This document shows, piece after piece, positions 16,200 through 22,968 of a stretch of DNA of 30,592 bases (positions are counted from its first letter, which is position 1; every line of letters begins with the position of its first letter). The notes below the pieces were generated by a model. It was not told the origin of the DNA, searched no databases, and saw only the letters and a list, made by a program, of their open reading frames with translations. Source of the stretch: CAZBDU01 sp964490725 (GTDB lineage Bacteria > Spirochaetota > Spirochaetia > SZUA-6 > DRHE01); contig CAZBDU010000066.1 of NCBI GenBank assembly GCA_964490725.1, positions 1 to 30,592 of the forward strand, in the 5' to 3' direction. The position numbers were made by a program, and so were the translations under genes.

Positions 16200-16292
16200 A
16201 GCCCGCAGTGCCGGGGGGCGGCGGCCGCCGTGCGGCCGGCGCGGGCCTGCTGCCCCTGGTGTGCGCCTTCCGGCGCCTGGCGCGCCGAAACC

Positions 16293-16321
16293 TTGACAAA
16301 GCGTCTGGTATGGGCTACAAC
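16293..16321 (+). promoter_or_regulatory. Promoter of tRNA-Val
   Basis: TTGACA (16293-16298) is a perfect -35 box. TACAAC (16316-16321) follows after exactly 17 bp. Transcription would start near 16328, seven bases before the mature tRNA. Confidence 0.7.
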
Positions 16322-16334
16322 GGCCACGTCATCC

Positions 16335-16409
16335 GGGCGGCTAGCTCAGTTTGGTTAGAGCACCAGCTCGACACGCTGGGGGTCGCTGGTTCGAGTCCAG
16401 TGCCGCCCA
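16335..16409 (+). tRNA. tRNA-Val (anticodon GAC)
   Basis: The cloverleaf is complete. The acceptor stem is GGGCGGC (16335-16341) with GCCGCCC (16402-16408) and discriminator A16409. The D stem is GCTC/GAGC, the anticodon stem CCAGC/GCTGG, and the T arm GCTGG-TTCGAGT-CCAGT. The anticodon GAC is at 16370-16372. The loop reads TCGACAC, so position 33 is C instead of the near-universal T. CCA is not encoded. An integrase gene follows, so the 3' part is the likely attachment site. Confidence 0.88.
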
Positions 16410-16444
16410 TCGAAGCAAGCTCTTATACCACGAGGACTTGCACG

Positions 16445-16474
16445 GGCCCTTCGGAGAACCCGAAGGGCCTTTTT
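16445..16474 (+). terminator. Intrinsic terminator after tRNA-Val
   Basis: GGCCCTTCGG (16445-16454) and CCGAAGGGCC (16460-16469) are perfect complements with loop AGAAC, followed by TTTTT. It ends the tRNA transcript before the integrase gene. Confidence 0.88.
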
Positions 16475-16481
16475 CATGGAC

Positions 16482-16503
16482 ATTGTGATTTTATTGTGAT
16501 TTT
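16482..16503 (+). repeat. Perfect 11-bp direct repeat
   Basis: ATTGTGATTTT occurs twice back to back (16482-16492 and 16493-16503), 41 bp before the integrase start. AT-rich direct repeats between an attachment site and an integrase gene are candidates for integrase arm-binding sites. Confidence 0.6.
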
Positions 16504-16543
16504 TCCTTTGCGCGGAGGCGGGCGGCGGGCTACACTTTGAGGC

Positions 16544-17722
16544 ATGCCCCGCCAGAAACAGCCCTACATCCTCCGCAAGCGCAAGGATTCCGGCTACTAC
16601 CAGGTCAAGCTCCCCGGCTGGAAGACCTACAAGAGCCTCGGCACCACCAGGCGGTCCGAAGCCCAGGTGGAGCTCCAGAAGATCCTCGACAGGGAGAAGA
16701 CGCGGACTCAGATCGTGCGGATCCCCGTGAAGCTGAAGGAGCTCGCCGCGGGTTTCTTCGACCAGGACTCCCCCTGGGTCCGCCGGCGCCGCCAGGCCGG
16801 CTTCTCCTTCTCACCCGCGGTGGGCGCCACCCGCACCTCCCACGTGGAGCACTATATCGTTCCAGCCTTCGGGGAGCGCTACCCCCACGAGATCGAAGCC
16901 CACGAGCTCGAGGACTGGCTGTTCGACCTGGCGGACTTCCGCAGCGGGGAACCGCTCGCCGGCGGTACGCGGAACGACATCTACAACACGCTCAACATCC
17001 TGTTCCGGGAGCTGAAGCGGCAGAAGCTGGTCGTGGCCAACCCCATGGACGACGTGGCCCGTCTGGCCAACCGGTACCGGCGCCGCGACGCCTTCACCCT
17101 GCAGGAGATCAAGGCTCTGTTCCCGAAGGAGCGGGAGAAGCTCGTGAAGGTGTGGGGCACCTACTACTGGGCCACGCTGTTCTACCTGGCGCTCACCGCG
17201 GGCCTCCGGTCCGGGGAGATCCGGGCGCTGCTCTGGCGCCACGTCGTGTGGGATCTGAAGGGGCTGCTGATCCTACAGGCGGTGAAGGCCTCCGGGAAGA
17301 TCGAATCGATCTTGAAGATGGGCGACGAGCAAAGCCCGGATCACCGATCGGTGCTCCTGCCGAAGCGCACGCTGGAGATGCTGGAGGCCTGGCACGCAGA
17401 GACGCCCTTCCCGGAGGACGACGCCCTGATCTTCTACGGCGACGGGTCCGGGAAGACGATCAACAAGACCACGATCTCGGCGCACTTCCGGGAGGCGCTG
17501 GAGGCGAAGGGATTCGACCGGAGCAAGCGCAACCTGGTCTTCCACTCGCTGCGGCATACCTACAACACCCGGATGCGCAATGTGCTCAGCGAGGCGATGC
17601 TCCACTACATGATGGGGCACAAGAGGCGGGCCATGACGGAGCGGTACGACCAGGGGAAGCCGGAGGAGAGACTCAAGGAGTTCCGATTGCAGGGCAAGAA
17701 AGTTGACGCTACTTGGAGTTGA
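16544..17722 (+). CDS. Tyrosine recombinase (integrase)
   Basis: This 392-residue integrase has an N-terminal arm-type domain (1-70; GYYQVKLPGWKTYKSLGTTRRSE), a core-binding SAM-like domain (about 80-170), and the catalytic domain (180-380). The active site is present: R222 in TAGLRSGEI, H334 and R337 in HSLRHTY, H359 in MMGHKRR, and nucleophile Y368 in TERYDQG. It would join the element to the tRNA-Val 3' end and cut it out again. Its GC content is close to the host's, unlike the cargo. The 3' end overlaps the convergent NYN gene by 14 nt. Confidence 0.93.
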   Translation: MPRQKQPYILRKRKDSGYYQVKLPGWKTYKSLGTTRRSEAQVELQKILDREKTRTQIVRIPVKLKELAAGFFDQDSPWVRRRRQAGFSFSPAVGATRTSHVEHYIVPAFGERYPHEIEAHELEDWLFDLADFRSGEPLAGGTRNDIYNTLNILFRELKRQKLVVANPMDDVARLANRYRRRDAFTLQEIKALFPKEREKLVKVWGTYYWATLFYLALTAGLRSGEIRALLWRHVVWDLKGLLILQAVKASGKIESILKMGDEQSPDHRSVLLPKRTLEMLEAWHAETPFPEDDALIFYGDGSGKTINKTTISAHFREALEAKGFDRSKRNLVFHSLRHTYNTRMRNVLSEAMLHYMMGHKRRAMTERYDQGKPEERLKEFRLQGKKVDATWS

Positions 17723-18275
17723 GTCGACAGGGGAGAAGAAATTCCTCGGTCAACTCTACTCGTTCATCAGCAGTCTCCCAGAGGGCGTTGTGCCGGGAGC
17801 TCCCATGAAAGAGCCAGATGTTGACACCGTCTTCTTTTGCCGCTCTTACCGCCGGCACAAAATCGCCGTCGCCGGCAACGAGGGCTGCATGTTGGATGAT
17901 GCCCTTTGCGCTCAATTTGACCAGGTTTAGACTGAGCAGAGCATCAACCATCTTCTGCTCATAGGTATAGTTGCCCTCCGGGTCTGGACCGATCCTTCTG
18001 AGCCTTCCAAGCTGGACGTCAAAGCGTGAATTGCGCCGCAAAGCATTGAAGAATCTCTCCCGGTTTGAGTAGCGGACAGATTCTTCTTCCGTGGGAGGAT
18101 TCCCTTTGTACGGGAGGCAATGGAAGAAGTAGGTGCGGAAGATCTCCACATCGCTTCCGATTCGGTCTGCAATCCGCGCTGCGAACGCGTCGTATCGAAG
18201 ACATAGACCCGCGAACTGATGTATCAAAGTCTTTTCTATATAGCCACCGTCCATGAATATTGCCACCTTATCCAT
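17709..18275 (-). CDS. NYN (PIN-like) domain protein, probable RNase
   Basis: This 188-residue protein is of the NYN/LabA type. ATG at 18275 is chosen because GGAGGTG lies directly upstream; the frame stays open a little further up. Motifs: VAIFMDGGYIEK with D9 at the N terminus, EQKMVDALLSLNL in the middle (acidic Asp), and ALVAGDGDFVPAVRAAKEDG near the C terminus with two Asp residues. Together these give the acidic metal site of PIN-like nucleases. NYN proteins cut or process RNA, and relatives occur in toxin and defence settings. Transcription has to cross an intrinsic terminator (18317-18287) to reach the start. The gene converges on the integrase, with a 14-nt overlap at the 3' ends. 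Confidence 0.82.
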   Translation of the reverse strand: MDKVAIFMDGGYIEKTLIHQFAGLCLRYDAFAARIADRIGSDVEIFRTYFFHCLPYKGNPPTEEESVRYSNRERFFNALRRNSRFDVQLGRLRRIGPDPEGNYTYEQKMVDALLSLNLVKLSAKGIIQHAALVAGDGDFVPAVRAAKEDGVNIWLFHGSSRHNALWETADERVELTEEFLLPCRLNSK

Positions 18276-18286
18276 CGTCACCTCCG

Positions 18287-18317
18287 AAAAAAACGGCCGC
18301 CAGTCGATCTGGCGGCC
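18287..18317 (-). terminator. Intrinsic terminator in the leader of the NYN gene
   Basis: On the minus strand, GGCCGCCAG (18317-18309) and CTGGCGGCC (18303-18295) form a perfect 9-bp stem with loop ATCGA, then G and seven T (18293-18287). The Shine-Dalgarno GGAGG of the NYN gene begins one base after the T-run. It can serve both to end the upstream HEPN operon and to attenuate the NYN transcript. Confidence 0.85.
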
Positions 18318-18393
18318 TCCGGGCACATCACAGATCTGACATCCCAGACCCCTTCCAAGGTCATACAGAATGCCAGAGCGGATTACACTTCAA

Positions 18394-18422
18394 ACTGTAC
18401 CAGTATCGACACCAATTGTCAA
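18394..18422 (-). promoter_or_regulatory. Promoter upstream of the NYN gene leader
   Basis: On the minus strand, TTGACA (18422-18417) is followed after exactly 17 bp by TACAGT (18399-18394). It lies after the end of the HEPN gene (18463) and gives a leader of about 110 nt that contains the terminator hairpin. Confidence 0.62.
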
Positions 18423-18462
18423 TTATTCTATGTTGTTTTTCGCAAGCAGTCTGTATCCTTTT

Positions 18463-19260
18463 CTATACACTCCGCTGGCCGGTCATGTCCTGCCAGTGCT
18501 CCTGCACGAAAGCACAGAATCTGAGGAGCATCATCAGAGCGATGAATGCCTCCGCCTCGCCCAGATCTGACGCGGTGCCATGGGCTGTTTCATCGCGCCA
18601 GTAGTCTATCAGTTCCGTCAGTCGCGGGAAGCTTCGCTGCACCGCTGTACTCTGCCCTTGAATGACCTGCCTCTGTAGTCTTGATCGCCCTTGGGCTGCA
18701 CGGTAGATACCGAGGACCCGCGCCTCGTCGCCTGTCTGGGCAATGGCGACCGCCAAGAGAATCGATTCTGTGGCCGCGCCACACATTGCGCAGGTCGCCA
18801 GGTAGGCATGCGCAGCGTAGCAGCGGACCGCCTCCTGGGATCGTGAACGGAAGCCCGGACCGAATACCGTAGTGTAGCTATCCAACATCTCGGCCAGTCG
18901 TTCGGGTCCGGTTGGAGTGCGGATCGTGGCAGCGCCCTCCGACAACCAGGTTCTGCCGTAGGTTGTGATCGTGAAACCGCCTCCTCCACTGCCTTCGTCC
19001 GTGACTTGCTCTCCCGGCCGACGAATCCCCGGTCTCAAGATACCCTGCATGCACAAGAGCCAAGCTGCCTCAAGGAACGCGGGACCGACTCTTGCCACGA
19101 GTTGGGCTCCTTCACCGTGGGCAGGATCAAGCTTCTGGCTCCTAACGTATTCGTAGATGGCATTTGGCACGAAGATTTCGTATCCGTACTTTGCATAATT
19201 GCGGTCAGCACCCCGCCGCATCCAAGCTGCGAGAAACTGCATGGCGTCATCGACTCTCAT
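18463..19260 (-). CDS. HEPN-like protein of unknown function
   Basis: This 265-residue protein starts at ATG 19260 behind GGAGG. No signal peptide is seen. Residues 1-125 are mixed, with a glycine run (GSGGGG) before FTITTYGRTWLSE, which could be a wing of a DNA- or nucleotide-binding fold. Residues 130-260 are helical. R222-DETA-H227 gives the Rx4H signature of HEPN ribonucleases, followed by a long hydrophobic helix (FIALMMLLRFCAFVQEHW), as in DUF4145-like HEPN domains. HEPN proteins often act as RNA-cutting toxins or effectors. The assignment rests on this motif and on the helical pattern; I do not recognise the family. It ends the cargo operon. Confidence 0.6.
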   Translation of the reverse strand: MRVDDAMQFLAAWMRRGADRNYAKYGYEIFVPNAIYEYVRSQKLDPAHGEGAQLVARVGPAFLEAAWLLCMQGILRPGIRRPGEQVTDEGSGGGGFTITTYGRTWLSEGAATIRTPTGPERLAEMLDSYTTVFGPGFRSRSQEAVRCYAAHAYLATCAMCGAATESILLAVAIAQTGDEARVLGIYRAAQGRSRLQRQVIQGQSTAVQRSFPRLTELIDYWRDETAHGTASDLGEAEAFIALMMLLRFCAFVQEHWQDMTGQRSV

Positions 19261-19284
19261 GTTCAGCCTCCAATCGGCCGGTTT

Positions 19285-19905
19285 TCATGTCACGGCTGCC
19301 AGCATGCTCTCCGAAGCTCTGAGGAAAGTCAGGAAAAAACTTATCCACCTTCGGTAGCCGCTTTGGGTCGTAGCCATCAGGAAAGCGCCTGGTTTCGGAA
19401 TGCGTTGATATCCATATGTCTTGCTCATCAAGTCGTAGTAGCGCCTCTTCGAGAAATCGCTATGGTGCGCGAGGAAGTTCCGCATGAGGAGAAAGTCGTC
19501 GATCCTTTTCCTATCCTGCCTGGTAATCGCGCCGAATGGGTTGAACTTTGGCACGAGATAGCTCTTGGCAAACCCGCGGATCCCATCTGTGTTCCCGAAC
19601 TCAAAGTACCTGTGGCCATAGAGCATGGCCTTGCACTCGGCAAGTGATGGATGCTTTTTGAGGCGCAACCCGAGAGTGGCCGCATACTTGCTGGAGTCCC
19701 TGTTGAGACTTGTCAGGGTGTCTTGTTCGACGAGCACCTCCCATCGCGCAGCACATCGCAATACGAAGGCCTCGACTATCTCCATCTTCTCATCCTTGTT
19801 GTGCACGATCCGTTTCGCTTCGATGATACGCTCAAGAAGATCCCCGTAGGTGCGGATCCACGATTCGAACTCTGCGTGATTCTTATCGAAGCTGGATTTT
19901 CTCAT
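19285..19905 (-). CDS. Second HEPN-like protein
   Basis: This 206-residue, mostly helical protein carries R142-NFLA-H147 in LLMRNFLAHHSD, the RNxxxH form of the HEPN catalytic motif. Residues 1-60 form a helical pair and the last 30 residues a hydrophobic helix (WISFFLTFLRASESMLAAV). The general layout, with a long first helix and RN-AHH late, is like the MAE_28990 and RiboL-PSP HEPN families. Predicted role: RNA cleavage, perhaps as a toxin or defence effector. The ATG at 19905 lies inside the upstream gene (23-nt overlap) with no clear ribosome binding site, which points to translational coupling. The next gene starts 24 bp later. Confidence 0.62.
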   Translation of the reverse strand: MRKSSFDKNHAEFESWIRTYGDLLERIIEAKRIVHNKDEKMEIVEAFVLRCAARWEVLVEQDTLTSLNRDSSKYAATLGLRLKKHPSLAECKAMLYGHRYFEFGNTDGIRGFAKSYLVPKFNPFGAITRQDRKRIDDFLLMRNFLAHHSDFSKRRYYDLMSKTYGYQRIPKPGAFLMATTQSGYRRWISFFLTFLRASESMLAAVT

Positions 19906-20197
19906 TTGAGTAGCCCGGCGTTGCTGATTCCTCCACCATCTCCCTCACCCGCCTCCGCAGCCGCTCCTCCCAAGCCTTCGACCCACACCCCGCAGTGAGT
20001 TCCTCGCACGTCAACGTGTAGGTGTCCTTCTCCGGCCGGCCCGCGGCCCAGACGGCGAGTTCGTGGATCTCGCGGGCCGGATCCGGGCAGCCAGGCGCGC
20101 AGTCGACGGCGAGGACCGGGCCGGGGTTCGCTCGCAGCTGATCGAGGATGAGCTGCTGGGCGAGGAAGAGCTGGCGGGAATTGAAGTCGGCACTCAT
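19883..20197 (-). CDS. Small unknown protein, 104 residues
   Basis: The ATG at 20197 overlaps the previous stop by 4 nt. The protein has a predicted helix at the start (RQLFLAQQLILDQLRAN), a segment with C33 and C37 (VDCAPGCPDP), a Trp-Ala-Ala stretch, and an Arg/Glu-rich helix at the end. I do not recognise the family. Codon use is high in G/C at third positions, unlike the HEPN genes next to it, so this part of the operon may have a different origin. It overlaps the HEPN gene downstream by 23 nt. Confidence 0.5.
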   Translation of the reverse strand: MSADFNSRQLFLAQQLILDQLRANPGPVLAVDCAPGCPDPAREIHELAVWAAGRPEKDTYTLTCEELTAGCGSKAWEERLRRRVREMVEESATPGYSNEKIQLR

Positions 20198-20385
20198 GTG
20201 TCGGAAGCTTTGAGCCGCTCGATCGCCTCCAGCTCTCGCTTCTCGTACGACCTGCGGATCTGGCGGGGAATCGTGAAGAGATCGATCAGAAGAAGGACAC
20301 CCAGTGCCCCAGCAAAGAGCAAGAAAAGCATGAACCCTGCTCCTGACTCACTGGATGTCACGCTGAATCCCTGAATGAGTGTCAC
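20194..20385 (-). CDS. Small single-pass membrane protein, 63 residues
   Basis: This 63-residue product has one membrane segment (residues 17-37, GAGFMLFLLFAGALGVLLLIDLF) and a basic, charged C-terminal tail (RQIRRSYEKRELEAIERLKAS). The positive side suggests a tail in the cytosol. The start overlaps the stop of the lipoprotein gene by 4 nt and its stop overlaps the next start by 4 nt. Such small membrane proteins occur in both defence operons and phage modules; the function here is unknown. Confidence 0.6.
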   Translation of the reverse strand: MTLIQGFSVTSSESGAGFMLFLLFAGALGVLLLIDLFTIPRQIRRSYEKRELEAIERLKASDT

Positions 20386-20930
20386 CCAAGCAGCGATTCC
20401 CAGTAGCAGATAGACAAAGCCAAAGATGACTTTGCCCAGATAGAACTTGTGTGTGCCGAGTTCACAAATCGCAGCATCTCCTCATCGGCGAGAAATTCGT
20501 GAAGCCGCAGGTCGAACAATCTGAGGAAATAGGTGGTGAAACGTCGACGATGTTCGTCTATGGGACTTCTAAGCGCTTTCTTCCGACGATTCTCGAAATC
20601 CCCCATCATCTTCTGTACGTCGCCGTCATGCGTATCGAGATGTTTCCTCAGCGCGATCCTCGATTCGAACGATTCTTTCGAATACCTCTCCGCTGTCACG
20701 TTTATGAGCGTGGTGTTCTTTGTTGACTTCTCAGAAGCCTGTGCGCTCCGTGCAGCTGCGCGAGCCGACAGCCCGGTGAAAAGCGCAGCAAGGATTGCCG
20801 CTGTAGCCGTTGCCAGGGCTGTTACCAGGCCGGCTATTTCAGTATTGCTCGGCGGCGAGTGGCAGCCAGTCAGCAGGAGCAAGAGCACCACCGCTAGAAT
20901 AGATCCGATTCGCGGAAGGGTCTGAATCAT
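20382..20930 (-). CDS. Lipoprotein with a second membrane segment, unknown function
   Basis: This 182-residue protein has a lipoprotein signal with lipobox LLTGC (C23). A second hydrophobic stretch (residues 31-52, ending AALFTGLSARAA) follows at once, so the rest of the protein (KHLDTHDGDVQKMMGDFENRRKKALRSP and beyond) would be on the cytosolic side if that segment crosses the membrane. A variant reading is a protein with two membrane helices whose cysteine is chance. The soluble part is helical and charged, with a DLRLHEFLADEEMLRFVN block. Family not recognised. GGTGA lies about ten bases before the ATG. It is the first of a chain of genes joined by 4-nt overlaps. Confidence 0.62.
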   Translation of the reverse strand: MIQTLPRIGSILAVVLLLLLTGCHSPPSNTEIAGLVTALATATAAILAALFTGLSARAAARSAQASEKSTKNTTLINVTAERYSKESFESRIALRKHLDTHDGDVQKMMGDFENRRKKALRSPIDEHRRRFTTYFLRLFDLRLHEFLADEEMLRFVNSAHTSSIWAKSSLALSICYWESLLG

Positions 20931-20971
20931 GTGACGCTTCTCACCTCTGCCACGACCCGTAGCGAGGGCAT

Positions 20972-21355
20972 CTATTCCGTGACCAATGCGCTGGAATACG
21001 CATTCGTGGCGTGATTGTAGGAGATCTCGACGCTCTTGAACTGAGATTCATTCTCTATGGTTCTTTCTTCCGCTTTGACGCTGATTGTGAATTTGTCGGC
21101 TACCATCGATACGGCCACAGAATGCGTGATTTCTCCACCGTCAATGATGATCCTAAAGGCATTCTTGTTGAAGGCGACGAGGATTTCGAACAATGCTATA
21201 GTCGGCTCCTGCGTCACATCTAGATCGGCTGCCGCTACGGTCAGGAGATACTTGGAGACTCGCGGATCAGAGGGTTCTTCGTTGAAACTGATTGTTACGA
21301 ACCAGTTGGAAGTCGGCTTGACGACATATGAGGAATGACGCTCGTGATTGATCAC
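20972..21355 (-). CDS. Unknown 127-residue protein
   Basis: GTG at 21355 is chosen as the start because GGGAGG stands six bases upstream; the frame is open to 21436, which would give 154 residues. The protein reads as beta-rich: YVVKPTSNWFVTISFNEE, KYLLTVAAADLDV, FRIIIDGGEITHSVAVSMVADKFTISVKAEE. No enzyme motif or signal peptide is visible. It ends 41 bp before the lipoprotein gene and is likely the first gene of the cargo operon. Family not recognised. Confidence 0.55.
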   Translation of the reverse strand: MINHERHSSYVVKPTSNWFVTISFNEEPSDPRVSKYLLTVAAADLDVTQEPTIALFEILVAFNKNAFRIIIDGGEITHSVAVSMVADKFTISVKAEERTIENESQFKSVEISYNHATNAYSSALVTE

Positions 21356-21438
21356 GATATCCTCCCGGAGCACCGCCCTATGCCGGCCGACCCGGTCAGA
21401 CGAATGCAGCTGCCAAAGTGCCAGCACAGAACGCAACC

Positions 21439-21467
21439 AGTCTATGACCTATCCAGTCGCGTTTCAA
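21439..21467 (-). promoter_or_regulatory. Possible promoter of the cargo operon
   Basis: On the minus strand, TTGAAA (21467-21462) and TAGACT (21444-21439) are spaced by 17 bp. Each matches the consensus at four or five positions. It lies about 85 bp before the GTG at 21355. Confidence 0.35.
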
Positions 21468-21530
21468 ACGAATCCGCCCCGCCTCAGGTATTTAGAAGCC
21501 GAAACTCAGGGAATCCCCTAATCCATTCCC

Positions 21531-21830
21531 CTACTGTCCCTCGTCCCGCTCGGTGTCTTTCATGAAAAATCCGTCGATGAAGTGGTAGTGGAACCGGATC
21601 AGTTCCGGGCCCATGATCTCGTACTCCGCCCTGTACACATCGTCGCCTAGAAACAGCTCAACGTATTGCCCGTTAAGGAAATACCGCCCCCGAACCGATA
21701 GGCTCTTCCACCGGTCCCGGATGCGCTGCTTGAGCCAGAAGGTGACGGTGGCATCCTCGTGGAACCGGATCCGCTCGATGCTCTGCGTGTTGGAGCGCCG
21801 AACACTGTGACCCTTTGTAGTGCAGCCCAC
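21531..21830 (-). CDS. Small protein, possibly the 3' remnant of a longer gene
   Basis: The frame encodes up to 99 residues from a GTG at 21830. The part from residue 18 on is protein-like (IRFHEDATVTFWLKQRIRDRW, then SVRGRYFLNGQYVELFLGDDVYRAEYEIMGPELIRFHYHF) and resembles the repeated beta hairpins of lipocalin-like domains. The first 17 residues look random and no ribosome binding site is present. It could be a gene cut off at the edge of the integrative element. The function is unknown. Confidence 0.4.
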   Translation of the reverse strand: MGCTTKGHSVRRSNTQSIERIRFHEDATVTFWLKQRIRDRWKSLSVRGRYFLNGQYVELFLGDDVYRAEYEIMGPELIRFHYHFIDGFFMKDTERDEGQ

Positions 21831-22028
21831 TGTAAGGTCAAGCGGAGCAGGGAAATGGAAACCTTGCCCCTTTTGCTTTTTTCAAAAACAAGTAACATTG
21901 GCACATTGAGTGGGTGAAGGGTTTCACAAGAGTGGCGGGCGAAAATGGGCCGCCCCGGACCCCAAGCCGGGCGCGGGCGGAGCGGCCCGGTCCGCAAGTG
22001 AAACAGGGCCGCTCCTTGCGTTCAGCCG
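21831..22028. other. Intergenic stretch with a 10-bp inverted repeat
   Basis: No gene is supported. GGAGCGGCCC (21979-21988) and GGGCCGCTCC (22006-22015) are perfect complements with a 17-nt loop and no T-run. The base composition turns from AT-richer (21870-21910) to GC-rich here, so the right end of the element may lie nearby. Confidence 0.4.
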
Positions 22029-22799
22029 TCAGTAGGCGCTCGACACCCGTTGGGGTGGGAACTTTTCCGGATCGACGACGTACCAGACGCCACCCACTCC
22101 CTCACCGGCCACGTCGCCCCGGTTCGTGTCCCGCACGAAGTAGTAGAGCGGGTATCCCTTGTAGGTCACCTGCGGCGTCCCGTCGGCTCTCATGATGGTG
22201 GCGAAGTCGGAAGCATTAAGGGCGGATGGGACGACAATGGACGAAGCGGAGAACGCCGGCCAATTCTTGATGCAGTTGCCGTTGCAGTCGCTCTGGCCCA
22301 TGGTGTCCCTGGTGAAATAGTAAAGCGTCCTCCCATTGCCGTCGACGAGGTAGTTTCCCACATCCTTGTTCGTGCCGATCATGACCGTGTAGGCGGGAAC
22401 GTCGAGAATGTACCATACCTTTCCAACGCCCTCGCCCTTCATGTCGCCGGGACTCTTGTCCTGGAACCAGTAGTACAGCGGCCAGCCCCTGTAGGTGGTC
22501 TCTTTCTGCCCGTCTGAGCGGGTGATGGTCCCGAAGTCGGACGCGTTGAGCGCCGGCGGAACGGATACCTCAGGCGCGTAGAAGATCGGCCACTTGTCCA
22601 CGCAGCCGCCGGTGCAAGCGCTCTCTCCGTTGGTGTCCTTCGTGAAGTAGTAGAGCGTCATTCCCTTCGAGTCGGTGAGGTAGCTCACCCCGTTGGCCCC
22701 GCGGTGTACCTGAATGGTGTATTGCGACTGCGCAGCTGCAAGGCCTACAAAGGCGGTCATGCCCGCCAACACCACTGCAATCCTCAATATGGTCTTCAC
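22029..22799 (-). CDS. Secreted protein with two PF03640-type repeats (COG4315-like)
   Basis: GTG at 22799 is chosen because GAGGAGG lies 10 bases upstream and a signal peptide begins at once (VVLAGMTAFVGLAAAQ). The mature protein has two copies of a repeat. Each holds YLTDSKGMTLYYFTKDT or YLVDGNGRTLYYFTRDT, then CTGGCVDKWP or CNGNCIKNWPAF, then LNASDFGTITRSDG or LNASDFATIMRADG, and a TYRGWPLYYW or TYKGYPLYYF end with GEGVG..W. This is the secreted repeat of unknown function (PF03640). Paired cysteines in each copy suggest disulphides. The role is unknown; the proteins are periplasmic or on the surface. Confidence 0.85.
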   Translation of the reverse strand: MKTILRIAVVLAGMTAFVGLAAAQSQYTIQVHRGANGVSYLTDSKGMTLYYFTKDTNGESACTGGCVDKWPIFYAPEVSVPPALNASDFGTITRSDGQKETTYRGWPLYYWFQDKSPGDMKGEGVGKVWYILDVPAYTVMIGTNKDVGNYLVDGNGRTLYYFTRDTMGQSDCNGNCIKNWPAFSASSIVVPSALNASDFATIMRADGTPQVTYKGYPLYYFVRDTNRGDVAGEGVGGVWYVVDPEKFPPQRVSSAY

Positions 22800-22896
22800 C
22801 TTAGTCGAGCCTCCTCGAATCAGAGTTTTTGGTAATTGAAATGTATTCACGCGAGAGATAAAAGACTACTAAAACACTCAGGTATGACCTTCCCTG

Positions 22897-22931
22897 CCTC
22901 TAGACAGAGGATCTGAAGCGGGCGGCTTCAG
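22897..22931. repeat. Two small inverted repeats after the UPF0182 gene
   Basis: CCTCT/AGAGG (22897-22910) and CTGAAGC/GCTTCAG (22913-22919 and 22925-22931) are adjacent hairpins between the UPF0182 stop and the next gene's leader. No T-run is present in either direction, so they are at best weak terminators. Confidence 0.4.
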
Positions 22932-22968
22932 GGCCGGCGAGGTTGGAACGGTACGGCGAGCAGCGCGT

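Larger units (their letters stand above)
16410..21850. mobile_element. Integrative element next to tRNA-Val (right end not located)
   Basis: A tRNA gene followed by a tyrosine recombinase and then lower-GC cargo on the opposite strand is the usual form of an integrative element or genomic island. One line of cargo (19381-19440) has about 45% GC by hand count, against about 75% in parts of the 5 kb region. I found no second copy of the tRNA 3' end in the window, so the right edge is set only by the change in base composition near 21.5-21.9 kb. Confidence 0.55.

Noticed and set aside
16201..16246. GC-rich hairpin after cheY as an intrinsic terminator
   Set aside because: The arms are only six bases with a long interior and no T-run; mentioned only with cheY.
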